Assembly (NCBI RefSeq): GCF_042684485.1
Contig: NZ_JBHULM010000011.1
Span: 1,488,001 to 1,552,000, forward strand
Direction: 5' to 3'
From: Oceanihabitans gracilariae
Lineage (GTDB): Bacteria; Bacteroidota; Bacteroidia; Flavobacteriales; Flavobacteriaceae
Length of the DNA stretch: 64,000 nucleotides
Positions 33,232-42,775 of this stretch are shown here, one piece after another. The position numbers and the translations under genes were made by a program. The notes below the pieces were generated by a model. It saw nothing but the letters and a program-made list of their open reading frames with translations, was not told where the DNA came from and searched no databases. Within the stretch, counting starts at the first letter, position 1; the number at the start of each line of letters is the position of its first letter.

Positions 33232-34473
33232 ATGGATTATTTTGTAATCGCTTCTATTTTAGTGCTTATATCTGCAATTTTTGGTTATATCAATGTGCGG
33301 TTTTTAAAAATGCCAAATACTATCGGCTTAATGTTAATAACCATTGTGTTTACACTTGCCGTTTTTGCATTGAGTTATTTTGATGATACCTTGCTAAATG
33401 CAGAACGGTTTATCATTACACAAATAGATTTTAAAGCAGTATTGCTAGATGTTATGCTTAGTTTCTTGCTTTTTGCAGGAGCATTGCATACCAATTTTGA
33501 GCAACTTAAAGTACAGCGTTGGCCAGTTCTAGCTTTTGCTACCTTTGGTGTGGTAATTTCTACTTTTTTGGTTGGTTTAATAATGTTTTATGCATTGCCA
33601 ATTGTTGGCTTGCATATTGATTTTATATACTGCCTGTTATTTGGTTCCTTAATTTCTCCAACAGATCCTATTGCTGTTTTAGGAATTCTAAAAAAAGCTG
33701 GTGCTCCAAAAAACTTAGAAACCAAGATAGTAGGCGAGTCTCTTTTTAATGATGGAGTAGGTGTGGTTGTGTTTTTAACCATATTTAAAATTGCCGACTT
33801 AGGAATTGAAAATGTAACGGTTTTAGAGGTTGTTGAATTATTTGGAGTAGAAGTTATTGGAGGAATTGTTTTAGGATTAATTTTAGGTTGGATTACCTAT
33901 CGATTAATGAGGTCTATAGATGATTATGATATTGAAGTAATTATAACTCTTGCTGCAGTTATGGCAGGAACGGTTTTAGCGCAAAAACTGCATATTTCTG
34001 CGCCATTAGCAATGGTTACAGCTGGTTTGGTGGTTGGTAATGATACAGTTAGAGATAGTGCAATGTCTGAAACTACAGAAACCTATGTAGACAAGTTTTG
34101 GGAATTAATAGACATACTTTTAAACACGGTTTTATTTGTTTTAATTGGTATGGAAATGCTGGTTTTAACTTTTGAATTTGAATATTTATTAGCTGGTTTC
34201 ATTGCAATTCCTTTGGTGTTATTGTGTAGATATATCTCGTTATTGGTTCCTATAAAATTCTTTGAAAAGAAGTTAGACTTCGTACCAAAAACCAATTTAA
34301 TTATGACTTGGGGAGGATTGCGTGGAGGAATTTCAATAGCATTAGCTTTGGGATTAACACAAGTAATGGAGCGTGATTTATTTTTAGTAATTACCTATGT
34401 GGTTGTTGTGTTTTCTATACTAGTACAAGGAATGACTGTTGGTAAATTAGTGAAAAAAGTAGAAGTAAAATAA
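33232..34473 (+). CDS. CPA1-family Na+/H+ antiporter
   Basis: 413 residues with about twelve membrane segments. Conserved elements include LLFGSLISPTDPIAVLGILKK near residue 137, VGESLFNDGVGVVVFLTIF near residue 166 with the ion-binding Asp, and MTWGGLRGGISIALAL near residue 364. These are hallmarks of NhaP/NHE-type exchangers that expel Na+ or K+ for H+, in line with a marine lifestyle. No C-terminal regulatory tail is present. The xdhC gene follows by 4 bp, which may be cotranscription or coincidence. Confidence 0.9.
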   Translation: MDYFVIASILVLISAIFGYINVRFLKMPNTIGLMLITIVFTLAVFALSYFDDTLLNAERFIITQIDFKAVLLDVMLSFLLFAGALHTNFEQLKVQRWPVLAFATFGVVISTFLVGLIMFYALPIVGLHIDFIYCLLFGSLISPTDPIAVLGILKKAGAPKNLETKIVGESLFNDGVGVVVFLTIFKIADLGIENVTVLEVVELFGVEVIGGIVLGLILGWITYRLMRSIDDYDIEVIITLAAVMAGTVLAQKLHISAPLAMVTAGLVVGNDTVRDSAMSETTETYVDKFWELIDILLNTVLFVLIGMEMLVLTFEFEYLLAGFIAIPLVLLCRYISLLVPIKFFEKKLDFVPKTNLIMTWGGLRGGISIALALGLTQVMERDLFLVITYVVVVFSILVQGMTVGKLVKKVEVK

Positions 34474-34477
34474 GTTT

Positions 34478-35251
34478 ATGCAAAACTGGATTTCTCTTTT
34501 AGCAGCATTTAAACAAAAGCAAATACCTGTTGCTTTTATTACAGTTACAAAATGTTTAGGTTCAACGCCATGTGTGGTTGGCTCAAGAATGTTGGTGACT
34601 AAAAATAAGCAAATACATGGTACTATAGGAGGAGGAAAGCTTGAATACAAAGCCATAGAGGAAGCCATAGTGGCTTTAAATGAGAATAGAATTATAGAAT
34701 CTAGTTATACTTTAGGACCAGAATTTGAACAATGCTGTGGCGGAAAAGTTGAATTTATAATAGAACCCATGAACCAATCCCCAGAATTATTTTTATTTGG
34801 AGCAGGACATATTGGTCTTGAAATCTGTAAGCTTTTAGTAGATACGCCCTTTAAAGTGAACTTGATTGATTCTCGTGATGATTGGTTTGAAAATCTAACG
34901 TTAGATGCAAGTATTACTACGCACCAAACAAGTGAAACCGATTTTAAAACCTTTAAAGATGCTGTAAAATGGGGAAGTAACTGTTATGTTTTGGTGTTAA
35001 CCCATAATCATGCTATTGACTTTGATATTATTGCAATGGCATTACAACACGAAACCAAATTTTTAGGCTTAATTGGTAGTAAAACCAAGAAAGTACGCTT
35101 TAATAATATGCTTATTAAAGATATGCATATTCCTGAAGGAATGACTAATGTGGTTTGTCCGATTGGTTTAGATATAGGAGGTGATACACCAAAAGAAATA
35201 GCTATTAGTGTTGTTGCGCAATTATTACAAATACATTACAAAAATGAGTAA
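34478..35251 (+). CDS. xdhC: XdhC family molybdenum-enzyme maturation protein
   Basis: 257 residues. The N-terminal XdhC/CoxI domain shows TVTKCLGSTPCVVGSRMLV and IGGGKLEYKAIEEA, and the C-terminal Rossmann domain starts with LFGAGHIGLEICKLL near residue 110 and continues to IGSKTKKVRF. XdhC binds molybdenum cofactor, supports its sulfuration and hands it to xanthine dehydrogenase. The xdhB and xdhA genes are 4 kb away on the other strand, so the locus covers enzyme and maturation. Its end overlaps the next gene by 8 bp. Confidence 0.9.
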   Translation: MQNWISLLAAFKQKQIPVAFITVTKCLGSTPCVVGSRMLVTKNKQIHGTIGGGKLEYKAIEEAIVALNENRIIESSYTLGPEFEQCCGGKVEFIIEPMNQSPELFLFGAGHIGLEICKLLVDTPFKVNLIDSRDDWFENLTLDASITTHQTSETDFKTFKDAVKWGSNCYVLVLTHNHAIDFDIIAMALQHETKFLGLIGSKTKKVRFNNMLIKDMHIPEGMTNVVCPIGLDIGGDTPKEIAISVVAQLLQIHYKNE

Positions 35252-36290
35252 TGGCATTCAGAGCGACGCGAAGAATCTTTTAAAACAAAACAATAAATCC
35301 ATCATAGATAAGCTTACTGCACTTTGGGCTTTAAACGAATCTGGTTTAGGAGGTTTTTTGCATGTGTTTAACTCGCCATTTACAGGATTAATTGTTGGTG
35401 GAATTGCAATTTTAATTATTAGTTTAATTGCTTTTTATGCCGAAAACAAATGGCAATCTATTTTAAAAGCATTAGTAATTGTTTTGATTATAAAAATGGC
35501 AGTAAGCCCTTATTCGCCATTTACAGCGTATATTTCGGTAAGCTTTCAAGCTGTTTTTGGTGCCTTTTTATTTTCTAATTTTTCATGGAAAGGAATCACG
35601 TTAATTGTTTTAGGAATGGTTACATTCTTGCAATCTGCATTGCAAAAATTATTGAAACTAACCATTATCTACGGAACAGATTTTTGGCATGCTATTAATA
35701 TTTATGGTACTTGGATTCAAGAAAAAATAAACTTTATTACTGAAACATCTACCACTTCTGTTTTAATAAGTTTGTATCTTTTTATTTATGGGTTTAGCGG
35801 ACTTTTAGCTGGATTATTTATTAAAAGTATGATTGGGTTAATTGCTACTAAAGAAGAAAAACCTTTTTATTTAAAAGCACCTGTAACTACCTCAAAAACT
35901 ACAAAACAGACTAAAAGAAAAAAGTTTAAAGTACTTTGGGTTTGGCTAGCTACTGTTGCTGTAATTGTTTTGGCATTCACTTATTTTGGAGGGCCTTTAT
36001 TTGGTTGGCAAAAAGCAATATATATTATAGCAAGAAGTTTTTTGTTTTTAATGCTTTGGTATTTGGTTTTAGGGCCTTTTGCACTAAAATTTATTCGAAA
36101 AAATCTTGCTAAAAAAGAGTCTAAATATCAAGAAGAAATAACCAATGCCATGGATTTGTTTCCGTATTTCAGGCAAATTATTGCCTTTACCTGGAAAGAG
36201 ACAAAGCACCTAAAAGGCTATACGCGATTTAAGTATTTTATAGCAAATAGCATTTCTAATTGTATTCATTTTAAAATTCGTGAAGAATGA
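35244..36290 (+). CDS. Polytopic membrane protein of unknown function
   Basis: The ATG at 35244 gives 348 residues (the ATG-like start at 35208 lies deep in xdhC). Six to seven hydrophobic segments are seen: about 42-60, 67-85, 93-125, 168-195, 225-245 and 258-280. A Lys/Thr-rich cytosolic loop lies near residue 205-222. I do not recognise a family. It overlaps xdhC at its start and the NTPase gene at its end (ATGA), so it is translationally coupled with both; a role in purine uptake or molybdenum-enzyme support is conceivable from position only. Confidence 0.8.
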   Translation: MSNGIQSDAKNLLKQNNKSIIDKLTALWALNESGLGGFLHVFNSPFTGLIVGGIAILIISLIAFYAENKWQSILKALVIVLIIKMAVSPYSPFTAYISVSFQAVFGAFLFSNFSWKGITLIVLGMVTFLQSALQKLLKLTIIYGTDFWHAINIYGTWIQEKINFITETSTTSVLISLYLFIYGFSGLLAGLFIKSMIGLIATKEEKPFYLKAPVTTSKTTKQTKRKKFKVLWVWLATVAVIVLAFTYFGGPLFGWQKAIYIIARSFLFLMLWYLVLGPFALKFIRKNLAKKESKYQEEITNAMDLFPYFRQIIAFTWKETKHLKGYTRFKYFIANSISNCIHFKIREE

Positions 36291-36772
36291 TTTACATTTT
36301 AACAGGAGAAATAAGGTCAGGAAAAACCACTGCTTTGTTAGATTGGTCTCTACAGAAAAACAATGTAGATGGATTGCTGTGTCCAGATGGCAAAGATGGA
36401 AAGCGTTATTTCTTAAAAATAAAATCTCAAAAGCAATTTAAACTTGAAACAGAACTTGACATTAAAGGTGTTATTAGCATAGGGAATTTTACGTTTTTAC
36501 AATCTGCATTTAAAATAGCAAAGGATTATTTGATTTCTATAGCTTCAAACACTGAAAATCAATTTCTAATTATTGATGAAATAGGAAAGCTAGAGTTGAA
36601 GAATGAAGGTTTACATCATGCAGCTAAAAAAATAATTCCAAAATATGAATTCCATAAAAGCGAACATTTAATTTTGGTAGTTCGTGATTATTTATTGGAA
36701 GACGTTTTGATAAAATACGGGATCTCTCAATATATGACTTTGAAAAAGGAAGGTTTAGGATTATTAAAATGA
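36287..36772 (+). CDS. THEP1/NTPase_1-like P-loop nucleoside-triphosphatase
   Basis: 161 residues with a Walker A loop GEIRSGKTTALLDW at the very start and a Walker B-like FLIIDEIGKLELKNEG near residue 92, the pattern of the NTPase_1 (THEP1, DUF265) family. These proteins hydrolyse NTPs in vitro, but their cellular role is unsettled. The start codon overlaps the stop of the unknown membrane protein by 4 bases. Coupling with XdhC suggests a function in purine or molybdenum-cofactor metabolism. Confidence 0.83.
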   Translation: MIYILTGEIRSGKTTALLDWSLQKNNVDGLLCPDGKDGKRYFLKIKSQKQFKLETELDIKGVISIGNFTFLQSAFKIAKDYLISIASNTENQFLIIDEIGKLELKNEGLHHAAKKIIPKYEFHKSEHLILVVRDYLLEDVLIKYGISQYMTLKKEGLGLLK

Positions 36773-36879
36773 TTTGTTTTTCCGCATCACAATGTCACAT
36801 TTTTAATTTTGTTTTGTACTTAATAAAGTATACTAATATTTATCTAATTATAGCAAAATATAATTGTAGTTAAACTAAT

Positions 36880-36887
36880 TATATTTG
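36880..36887 (+). promoter_or_regulatory. -7 promoter element of the T9SS propeller gene
   Basis: TATATTTG matches TAnnTTTG and ends 16 bp before the start codon at 36904. Confidence 0.45.
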
Positions 36888-36903
36888 TAGCAAAAATCAT
36901 ACA

Positions 36904-38385
36904 ATGACAAAAATAACGTTACTACTTTTATTATTCCCAATTTTTAGCTTCAGTCAATGGACTCAAATAGGTTACGATATTGATGGAGAAAATGAATTTG
37001 ATCATTCTGGTTGGTCAACAAGTATCAGTAGTGATGGTAGTATTGTCGCAATAGGCGCCAAGGATAATGATTCTAATGGTGTTAGTTCAGGTCATGTTCG
37101 TGTTTATGAAAATATATCAGGAATATGGAACCAAATTGGGGCAGATATTGATGGGGATTTTGTTAATGACCTTTTTGGGTTTTCAGTAAGTTTAAATTCA
37201 AATGGGAATATACTTGCTGTTGGAGCTCATACAAATAATGGTAATGGTACAAATTCAGGTCAAGTACGAGTATTTGAAAATGTTTCTAATACTTGGACAC
37301 AAATTGGTTCTGATATTTATGGCGAGGCAGCTTTTGATACCTCTGGAGTTTCTATAAGTTTAAGTAGTGATGGTACTATTATTGCTATTGGTGCTCCATC
37401 AAATACTGGAATTAATGGTGCTGTTTCTGGTCATGTACGTGTTTTTAAAAATATATCTGGAGTTTGGACTCAAATAGGTGAAGATATTGATGGTGAGGCT
37501 TCTGGTGACAATTTTGGTGATTCAGTTAGTTTAAACTCAAACGGAACTATAGTTGGCATAGGAGCACCAATTAATGATGGGGTCAATGGAACTGCTTCAG
37601 GTCATGTAAGGATATATGAAAACATTTCAGGAACTTGGACGCAAATAGGTGTAGATATTGAAGGAGAAGCAGCTTATGATGGGTTTGGTAGTGCTACAAG
37701 TTTAAATTCTGATGGTAATATTATTGCTATTGGAGCTGAAAAAAATGATGGTATTGGTCCATTTTCTGGTCATGTTCGTGTATATGAAAATATAAGAGGT
37801 GTATGGACACAATTAGGTTTAGACATAGATGGTGAAGTTGGTGATGCATTAGGAGCATCGGTTAGTTTAAATTCTAATGGTAATATTGTTGCAATAGGTT
37901 CTCCTAGTAATAATAACGGTCAAGGAAAAGTAGGTATATATCAAAATATAGCAGGAACATGGACGCGTATAGATTCTAATATAGATGGTGAGGCTGCTGG
38001 AGACGGATCTGGTTCCTCTGTCAGTTTAAGTTCTGATGGAAGCACTGTAGTAATTGGTGCTAATGGTAACGATGGAAACGGCTCTGATTCTGGTCACGTT
38101 CGTGTTTACACAAACTTAGTTTTAAGTATAGAGGATAATACATTTGGTAGAAAGTTTATGATTTACCCAAATCCAAGTGTAGGATTATCAATAATACAAT
38201 TAGGTGAAAGCTATAATGAGGTTTCTGTAAACATTTTTAATGTTTTAGGAAATCAAGTTTCTGCTCATACATTCAGTGATACGAATGTTATTGACTTAGA
38301 TACACAGCAATTTACTGCTGGTGTTTATTTCGTAAAAGTTGTATCAGGTACTAAAAAGGCTACGGTTAAGTTGGTAATTAAATAA
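36904..38385 (+). CDS. T9SS-secreted protein with seven tandem beta-propeller repeats
   Basis: 493 residues: a signal peptide (MTKITLLLLLFPIFSFS), seven tandem repeats of 51-57 residues, and a C-terminal type A T9SS sorting domain (YPNPS near residue 423, ending VKVVSGTKKATVKLVIK). Each repeat follows the pattern WTQIGxDIDGE..., SVSLNSNGxIVAIGA..., SGHVRVYENISG. Seven units is the number needed for one closed seven-bladed propeller. It should be exported across the outer membrane and either surface-bound or released. The nearby molybdoenzyme genes give no clue to its ligand. A hairpin with T-run follows. Confidence 0.88.
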   Translation: MTKITLLLLLFPIFSFSQWTQIGYDIDGENEFDHSGWSTSISSDGSIVAIGAKDNDSNGVSSGHVRVYENISGIWNQIGADIDGDFVNDLFGFSVSLNSNGNILAVGAHTNNGNGTNSGQVRVFENVSNTWTQIGSDIYGEAAFDTSGVSISLSSDGTIIAIGAPSNTGINGAVSGHVRVFKNISGVWTQIGEDIDGEASGDNFGDSVSLNSNGTIVGIGAPINDGVNGTASGHVRIYENISGTWTQIGVDIEGEAAYDGFGSATSLNSDGNIIAIGAEKNDGIGPFSGHVRVYENIRGVWTQLGLDIDGEVGDALGASVSLNSNGNIVAIGSPSNNNGQGKVGIYQNIAGTWTRIDSNIDGEAAGDGSGSSVSLSSDGSTVVIGANGNDGNGSDSGHVRVYTNLVLSIEDNTFGRKFMIYPNPSVGLSIIQLGESYNEVSVNIFNVLGNQVSAHTFSDTNVIDLDTQQFTAGVYFVKVVSGTKKATVKLVIK

Positions 38386-38416
38386 TAATAATACATATTT
38401 AAATTTATAATCTAGA

Positions 38417-38448
38417 CCTCTTTAAGATTACGTAGAGAGGCTTTTTAT
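38417..38448 (+). terminator. Intrinsic terminator after the T9SS propeller gene
   Basis: CCTCT (38417-38421) pairs with AGAGG (38436-38440), followed by CTTTTTATTT. It is 31 bp after the stop codon. Confidence 0.5.
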
Positions 38449-38511
38449 TTAATATAGTCACATTTGTAATAATATAATATATAGTGTTTTTATATTCAAG
38501 CTAGGAATATA

Positions 38512-39000
38512 TTACCCAAAAATAGTCTCACTCAAAGCATAATAAATCGCCATTATCGCAGAAAAAACAGCGCTTCCCATAAATCGCCATTTCAATTTAA
38601 ATCTATTTTGAATAATATAATTCGCAATAAACGAAATAGGAATATTCACTAAAAACGACCAAAAAGCAATTTCTAAAAGATGGAAACCAATCGCTTCAAA
38701 CTGTCCCGAAAATAGCTTGATAAATAGTAAGTGCCTAGCAATCCATAATGGATTAAAATATGCTATGGCTAAAACCGTTTTGGTTAAAGTAGCTTTAATG
38801 CCTTTTAAAAATTGTGTCTTTTTTACAATCCAATCAAAATAATTCGGAATTTCAAAAGCGTAAAAAGTAGCACCAATAAACATGATTCCTAATAAACGAT
38901 ACCAAGAAAATTCATCTAATAAAAGAGCAGCAATAGAATCACCAGCACTATAAATTAGTGCGCCTTTTAAAATGTTTTGTTTTTTGTAGTGTAATGCGAT
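38512..39000 (-). CDS. Mpv17/PMP22-like membrane protein without a canonical start codon
   Basis: The first ATG (38883) gives only 123 residues and would start inside a membrane segment. The open frame extends upstream to the xdhB stop codon and encodes convincing protein (KGALIYSAGDSIAALLLDE, FSWYRLLGIMFIGATFYAF), about 165 residues in all, the usual Mpv17-family length with four membrane helices. No ATG, GTG or TTG occurs in the extension; only ATC (38998-39000) and ATT (38971-38973) could serve. The frame is the same as xdhB and begins directly after its TAA. The coordinates given use the ATC. Family assignment is from memory of the GD-S-AALL pattern. Confidence 0.55.
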   Translation of the reverse strand: MALHYKKQNILKGALIYSAGDSIAALLLDEFSWYRLLGIMFIGATFYAFEIPNYFDWIVKKTQFLKGIKATLTKTVLAIAYFNPLWIARHLLFIKLFSGQFEAIGFHLLEIAFWSFLVNIPISFIANYIIQNRFKLKWRFMGSAVFSAIMAIYYALSETIFG

Positions 39001-39009
39001 AAGGCTTAG

Positions 39010-41334
39010 TTATTTTTGGTATAAACCAGTTAATACCTTTTCTGGTGTCATTGGTGCATGAAATTGTAAATCGTAGTTCGGGTTAAACGCTTTTATTGCA
39101 TTTTGAAGCGCAAAATAAGCGCCAATTCCGTACATTAAAGGAGGTTCTCCAACGGCTTTCGATTTTAAAATAGCCATGTCATTTCCTTCGGTTTCTACAG
39201 GAATCACTTCTACACTTTTTGGTACAGAAAATATATCTGGTACTTTATAAGTGGATAGTGCGTTAGATAGTAATCTTCCTTTCTCGTTATAGGCAATCTC
39301 TTCTAAGGTCATCCAACCAATTCCTTGTATTAAAGCGCCTTCTACTTGACCTAAATCAATACCTTCACTCATGCTTTTTCCGTAATCGTGAACAATTTTT
39401 ACAGAATCAAATACATAGGTGCCACGAGTACAATCTACAGTAACTGTTGTTATTGCTGTTCCGTAAACATGATACGCAAAAGGATGTCCTTTTTCTTTGG
39501 TTTTATCAAAGTGAATTTCAGGCGTTGCGTAATGTGCATTTTCGGTTAGAGCTACACGTTTTAACATGGCGCTACTAATTAATGAGGTCCAAGTTACATT
39601 TGATTTTTTTCCGTCTACAAAAACGGCTTCTTCTTTTAAAGTGATATTGTTTTCAGAAACATTTAATTCTTCCGAAGCTACTTTTTTTAATCGTTCTACT
39701 AACGCATTACAAGCCATTAAGGTTGCTTTTCCGTTTAAGTCTGCAGTAGAGCTTGCAGCAGAAGGAGAGGTGTTGGCAACACGAGTGGTGTTGGTGGTTT
39801 CTATTTTAATTTTCTCTATAGGAATAGAAAATACATCTGCAGCAATTTGCATCATTTTAGTATTTACACCTTGTCCCATTTCTACAGCTGCAGTGCTTAT
39901 GCCAACACTACCATCTAAATAAATATGAACCAATGCACGAGCATGATTCATAGGTGTATTGGTAAAAGAAATACCAAAGGTAATTGGCATGAACGAAAGT
40001 CCTTTTTTAAAGGCAGAATTGTTTTTATTAAAGTCTGCAACCTCTTGCTCTAAAGCTTCAATATTATATGTTTTTTTAGCCGAATTCCAGGTGTTTTTGG
40101 CTTCTACTTTTTTAGCAATTTGTCCGTAAGAAAAGGTGTCGTTTTCGTCTAGTAAATTGGCTTCTTGAATTTCTCTTGCAGGCACACCAATTTCATGCGC
40201 AGCTTTTGCAATAGCAGATTCTATAACAAACATACCTTGTGGACCACCAAAACCTCTAAAGGCTGTGTTAGGAGGTAAATTGGTTTTACAACTTAGTACT
40301 TTTGTGGTTACATTAGGTACATAATAACTATTGGTTGCGTGAAATAAAGTACGCTCAGCAATGGCAGGAGATAAATCTGCTGCTGCACCAGAATTTTGTA
40401 AAAATTCGGTTTGGTAGGCTAGAATTTTTAGGTCTTTTGAAAGTCCGATTTTATAGGTGCTTTCATAAGGATGTCGTTTTCCAGTCATACGTAAATCGTC
40501 ATGACGATTCAATATTAATTTTACTGATTGATTTAAATGATAAGTAGCCAAAGCAGCCATTACAGCCCAAGGTGTTGCTTGGTCTTCTTTACCACCAAAG
40601 CCACCACCAAGGCGTGTTACATCTACTTCAATTTTATGCATGGCAACACCTAGAACTTGTGCAACTGTTTTTTGTACAGCAGTTGGTCCTTGTGTAGAAG
40701 AGGTGATTTTTATGTTTCCATTTTCCATGGGTTCTGCATAAGCACCTTGCGCTTCAATGTATAAATGCTCTTGTCCGTTAGAGAAGGTTTCGCCTTCAAA
40801 AACGTAATGGCAATCTGCAAAAGCTTTTTCGGTATCACCCAAGCTAAAAGAACGTGGTGCATTAATAAAGCTGCCTTTTGCTTTTGCTTCTTTTGCAGTA
40901 GTAATTACTGGTAAATCTTCAATTTCTATGTGAATTAAGCCTCGTGCTTTACGTGCAATAAATTCGGTTTCTGCAACAATTAGAGCAATTGGCATTCCCC
41001 AGAAATGCACTTCGTTTTCAGCAAATAAAGGTTCATCTGCAATAATACCACCAATTTCGTTTTTACCAGGAATGTCTTTGTAGGTGAAAATACGTTCTAC
41101 ACCTTCTAGAGCTTCTGCTTTAGAGTAGTCAATGCTTTTTATTTTTCCGTGTGCTTTTGGTGCATCAAAAACCACTGCATGAAAGGTGCCTTGTCTTATA
41201 TTTACATCATCTACATATAGCGATTCACCACGAACATGCGTGTAAGAGTCTAAGTTTTTAATGCTTTTTTTTAAGGCTTTAGAAACAGCATCTAACTTCG
41301 TGTCTAGTTCTTTATTTGTCTTGTTTTTATGCAT
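39010..41334 (-). CDS. xdhB: Xanthine dehydrogenase, molybdopterin-binding subunit
   Basis: 774 residues from the ATG at 41334. The protein shows YVDDVNIRQGTFHAVVF, GQEHLYIEAQGAYAEP, VTRLGGGFGGKEDQATPWA and PPNTAFRGFGGPQGMF, all conserved around the molybdenum centre, and the C-terminal SKAVGEPPLMYGIGAYFALQNA with the catalytic Glu. It oxidises hypoxanthine and xanthine to urate using electrons passed to XdhA. The start overlaps the end of xdhA by 8 bp. The Mpv17-like frame continues directly after its stop. Confidence 0.94.
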   Translation of the reverse strand: MHKNKTNKELDTKLDAVSKALKKSIKNLDSYTHVRGESLYVDDVNIRQGTFHAVVFDAPKAHGKIKSIDYSKAEALEGVERIFTYKDIPGKNEIGGIIADEPLFAENEVHFWGMPIALIVAETEFIARKARGLIHIEIEDLPVITTAKEAKAKGSFINAPRSFSLGDTEKAFADCHYVFEGETFSNGQEHLYIEAQGAYAEPMENGNIKITSSTQGPTAVQKTVAQVLGVAMHKIEVDVTRLGGGFGGKEDQATPWAVMAALATYHLNQSVKLILNRHDDLRMTGKRHPYESTYKIGLSKDLKILAYQTEFLQNSGAAADLSPAIAERTLFHATNSYYVPNVTTKVLSCKTNLPPNTAFRGFGGPQGMFVIESAIAKAAHEIGVPAREIQEANLLDENDTFSYGQIAKKVEAKNTWNSAKKTYNIEALEQEVADFNKNNSAFKKGLSFMPITFGISFTNTPMNHARALVHIYLDGSVGISTAAVEMGQGVNTKMMQIAADVFSIPIEKIKIETTNTTRVANTSPSAASSTADLNGKATLMACNALVERLKKVASEELNVSENNITLKEEAVFVDGKKSNVTWTSLISSAMLKRVALTENAHYATPEIHFDKTKEKGHPFAYHVYGTAITTVTVDCTRGTYVFDSVKIVHDYGKSMSEGIDLGQVEGALIQGIGWMTLEEIAYNEKGRLLSNALSTYKVPDIFSVPKSVEVIPVETEGNDMAILKSKAVGEPPLMYGIGAYFALQNAIKAFNPNYDLQFHAPMTPEKVLTGLYQK

Positions 41335-42736
41335 GCTGAACAAAATCGTTTAAGGTGAATTGCTTCGGGAATAATTCGGTAAAATGAGCAAAGAATAATT
41401 GTCTTGCCAATAAACGTTTATAGTCGCTGGTACCACGAACATCACTAATTGGTGCGATTTCCTTTTGAAGCATTTTGTTAGCCTCTACTATGGTTTTAGA
41501 GGTCAATGGTTTTTCTGTTAAAAAGGCTGAGGTATCGTGTAAATATTTTGGTATTGCAGCAACGCCTCCAATAGCAACATGTGCTTTGGTAATGGTTTCG
41601 TTTTCAACCGAAATATGAATTGCAGCATTAACACTAGCAATATCTAAATGAGTACGTTTACACACTTTTTCAAAATTGAAAAAAGCGTTTTCTGAAGGTA
41701 ATTTAAAACGAATAGCTTTTAGTAATTCGCCTTCTTTTAAATCATAAGTTTTGTAGCCTTGGTAAAAGTTTTTAAGCGGAATTATTCTTTCTTTTTCTTC
41801 AGAATTTAATATCGTAATAGTACTATTAAGCGCTAAAAGGAATATGGTCATGTCGCCAATTGGTGAAGCATTAACTAGATTTCCGCCAAGGGAAGCCATG
41901 TTTCTAATTTGTTCTGAAGATACTAGTTTTAAGTGTTTTCTTAAGTTTGGTAACCAATTATTTAATTCCTTGTGATTCCATAGATCAGAAACTGTAGAGT
42001 TGGTACCAATAGTACAAATGTCATTTTTAATAGTAATTCCTTTTAAAAAATCTTTTTTGGCAATAAGGTGTACTTCACTATCTGCTAAAGAATCGGCTTG
42101 TTGCACATATAAATCGGTTCCTCCAGAAATATATTTTCCTTTAGGTTGTTTTTCATCTTTAGTTTCAATGGCTTTTAAACGTTTTGGAATAGATTGAAAA
42201 TACTCAGGAATAAATTGGTTTTCAATAAGCCAATCCAAAGTAGTTTCCTTTTTATTTTCTAGTTTTTCTACTACTTGATGTGCTGCTTTTTCAATAGATT
42301 TATATCCTGTGCACCTGCAAATATTTCCGCTTATAGCGTTAATAGCATTGTTGTAATTTTTATCAGAATTTGATAATGCAAAACCAGTAAGTGCAAGCAC
42401 AAAACCAGGAGTGCAAAATCCGCATTGTGTAGCGTAGTTTGCCTTCATGGCTTCTTGCGCTGTGGTTAGTTTGTCTTTTAGATTTGTACCTTCAACCGTT
42501 ACAATATGTTTTCCATGCGCATTTCCTAAGGGAGAAATGCAAGAGGTGATACTTTGGTATTTTATAGTGTCTCCATTAAGTGTGCCAACCAAAAGTGTAC
42601 AAGCACCACAATCTCCTTCGCGACAACCAATTTTGGTTCCTGTAAGACGTTGTTGGTAACGAACAAAATCTAATAAGGTCATTCCGGAATGCTCCGAAGT
42701 TTTAATGGTTTTATTATTTAGGATGAAGGTAATCAT
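41327..42736 (-). CDS. xdhA: Xanthine dehydrogenase, small subunit (2Fe-2S and FAD)
   Basis: 469 residues. The plant-type 2Fe-2S site is GCREGDCGACTLLVG near residue 37, the second 2Fe-2S domain is QCGFCTPGFVLAL and ISGNICRCTGYKSI, and the FAD domain (from about 190) has YISGGTDLYV and NMASLGGNLVNASPIGDM. The protein carries electrons from the molybdenum subunit to NAD. Overlap of 8 bp with xdhB shows one operon. Upstream lies a 230-bp gap with a terminal-inverted-repeat element, then the guanine deaminase gene. Confidence 0.94.
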   Translation of the reverse strand: MITFILNNKTIKTSEHSGMTLLDFVRYQQRLTGTKIGCREGDCGACTLLVGTLNGDTIKYQSITSCISPLGNAHGKHIVTVEGTNLKDKLTTAQEAMKANYATQCGFCTPGFVLALTGFALSNSDKNYNNAINAISGNICRCTGYKSIEKAAHQVVEKLENKKETTLDWLIENQFIPEYFQSIPKRLKAIETKDEKQPKGKYISGGTDLYVQQADSLADSEVHLIAKKDFLKGITIKNDICTIGTNSTVSDLWNHKELNNWLPNLRKHLKLVSSEQIRNMASLGGNLVNASPIGDMTIFLLALNSTITILNSEEKERIIPLKNFYQGYKTYDLKEGELLKAIRFKLPSENAFFNFEKVCKRTHLDIASVNAAIHISVENETITKAHVAIGGVAAIPKYLHDTSAFLTEKPLTSKTIVEANKMLQKEIAPISDVRGTSDYKRLLARQLFFAHFTELFPKQFTLNDFVQHA

Positions 42737-42775
42737 GTTTTAATTTTTCTTTAAGTTCATTTTGTCTTGAAACAA

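Noticed and set aside
39566..39922. 118-codon plus-strand ORF
   Set aside because: Antisense to xdhB; an artefact of codon bias in the real gene.
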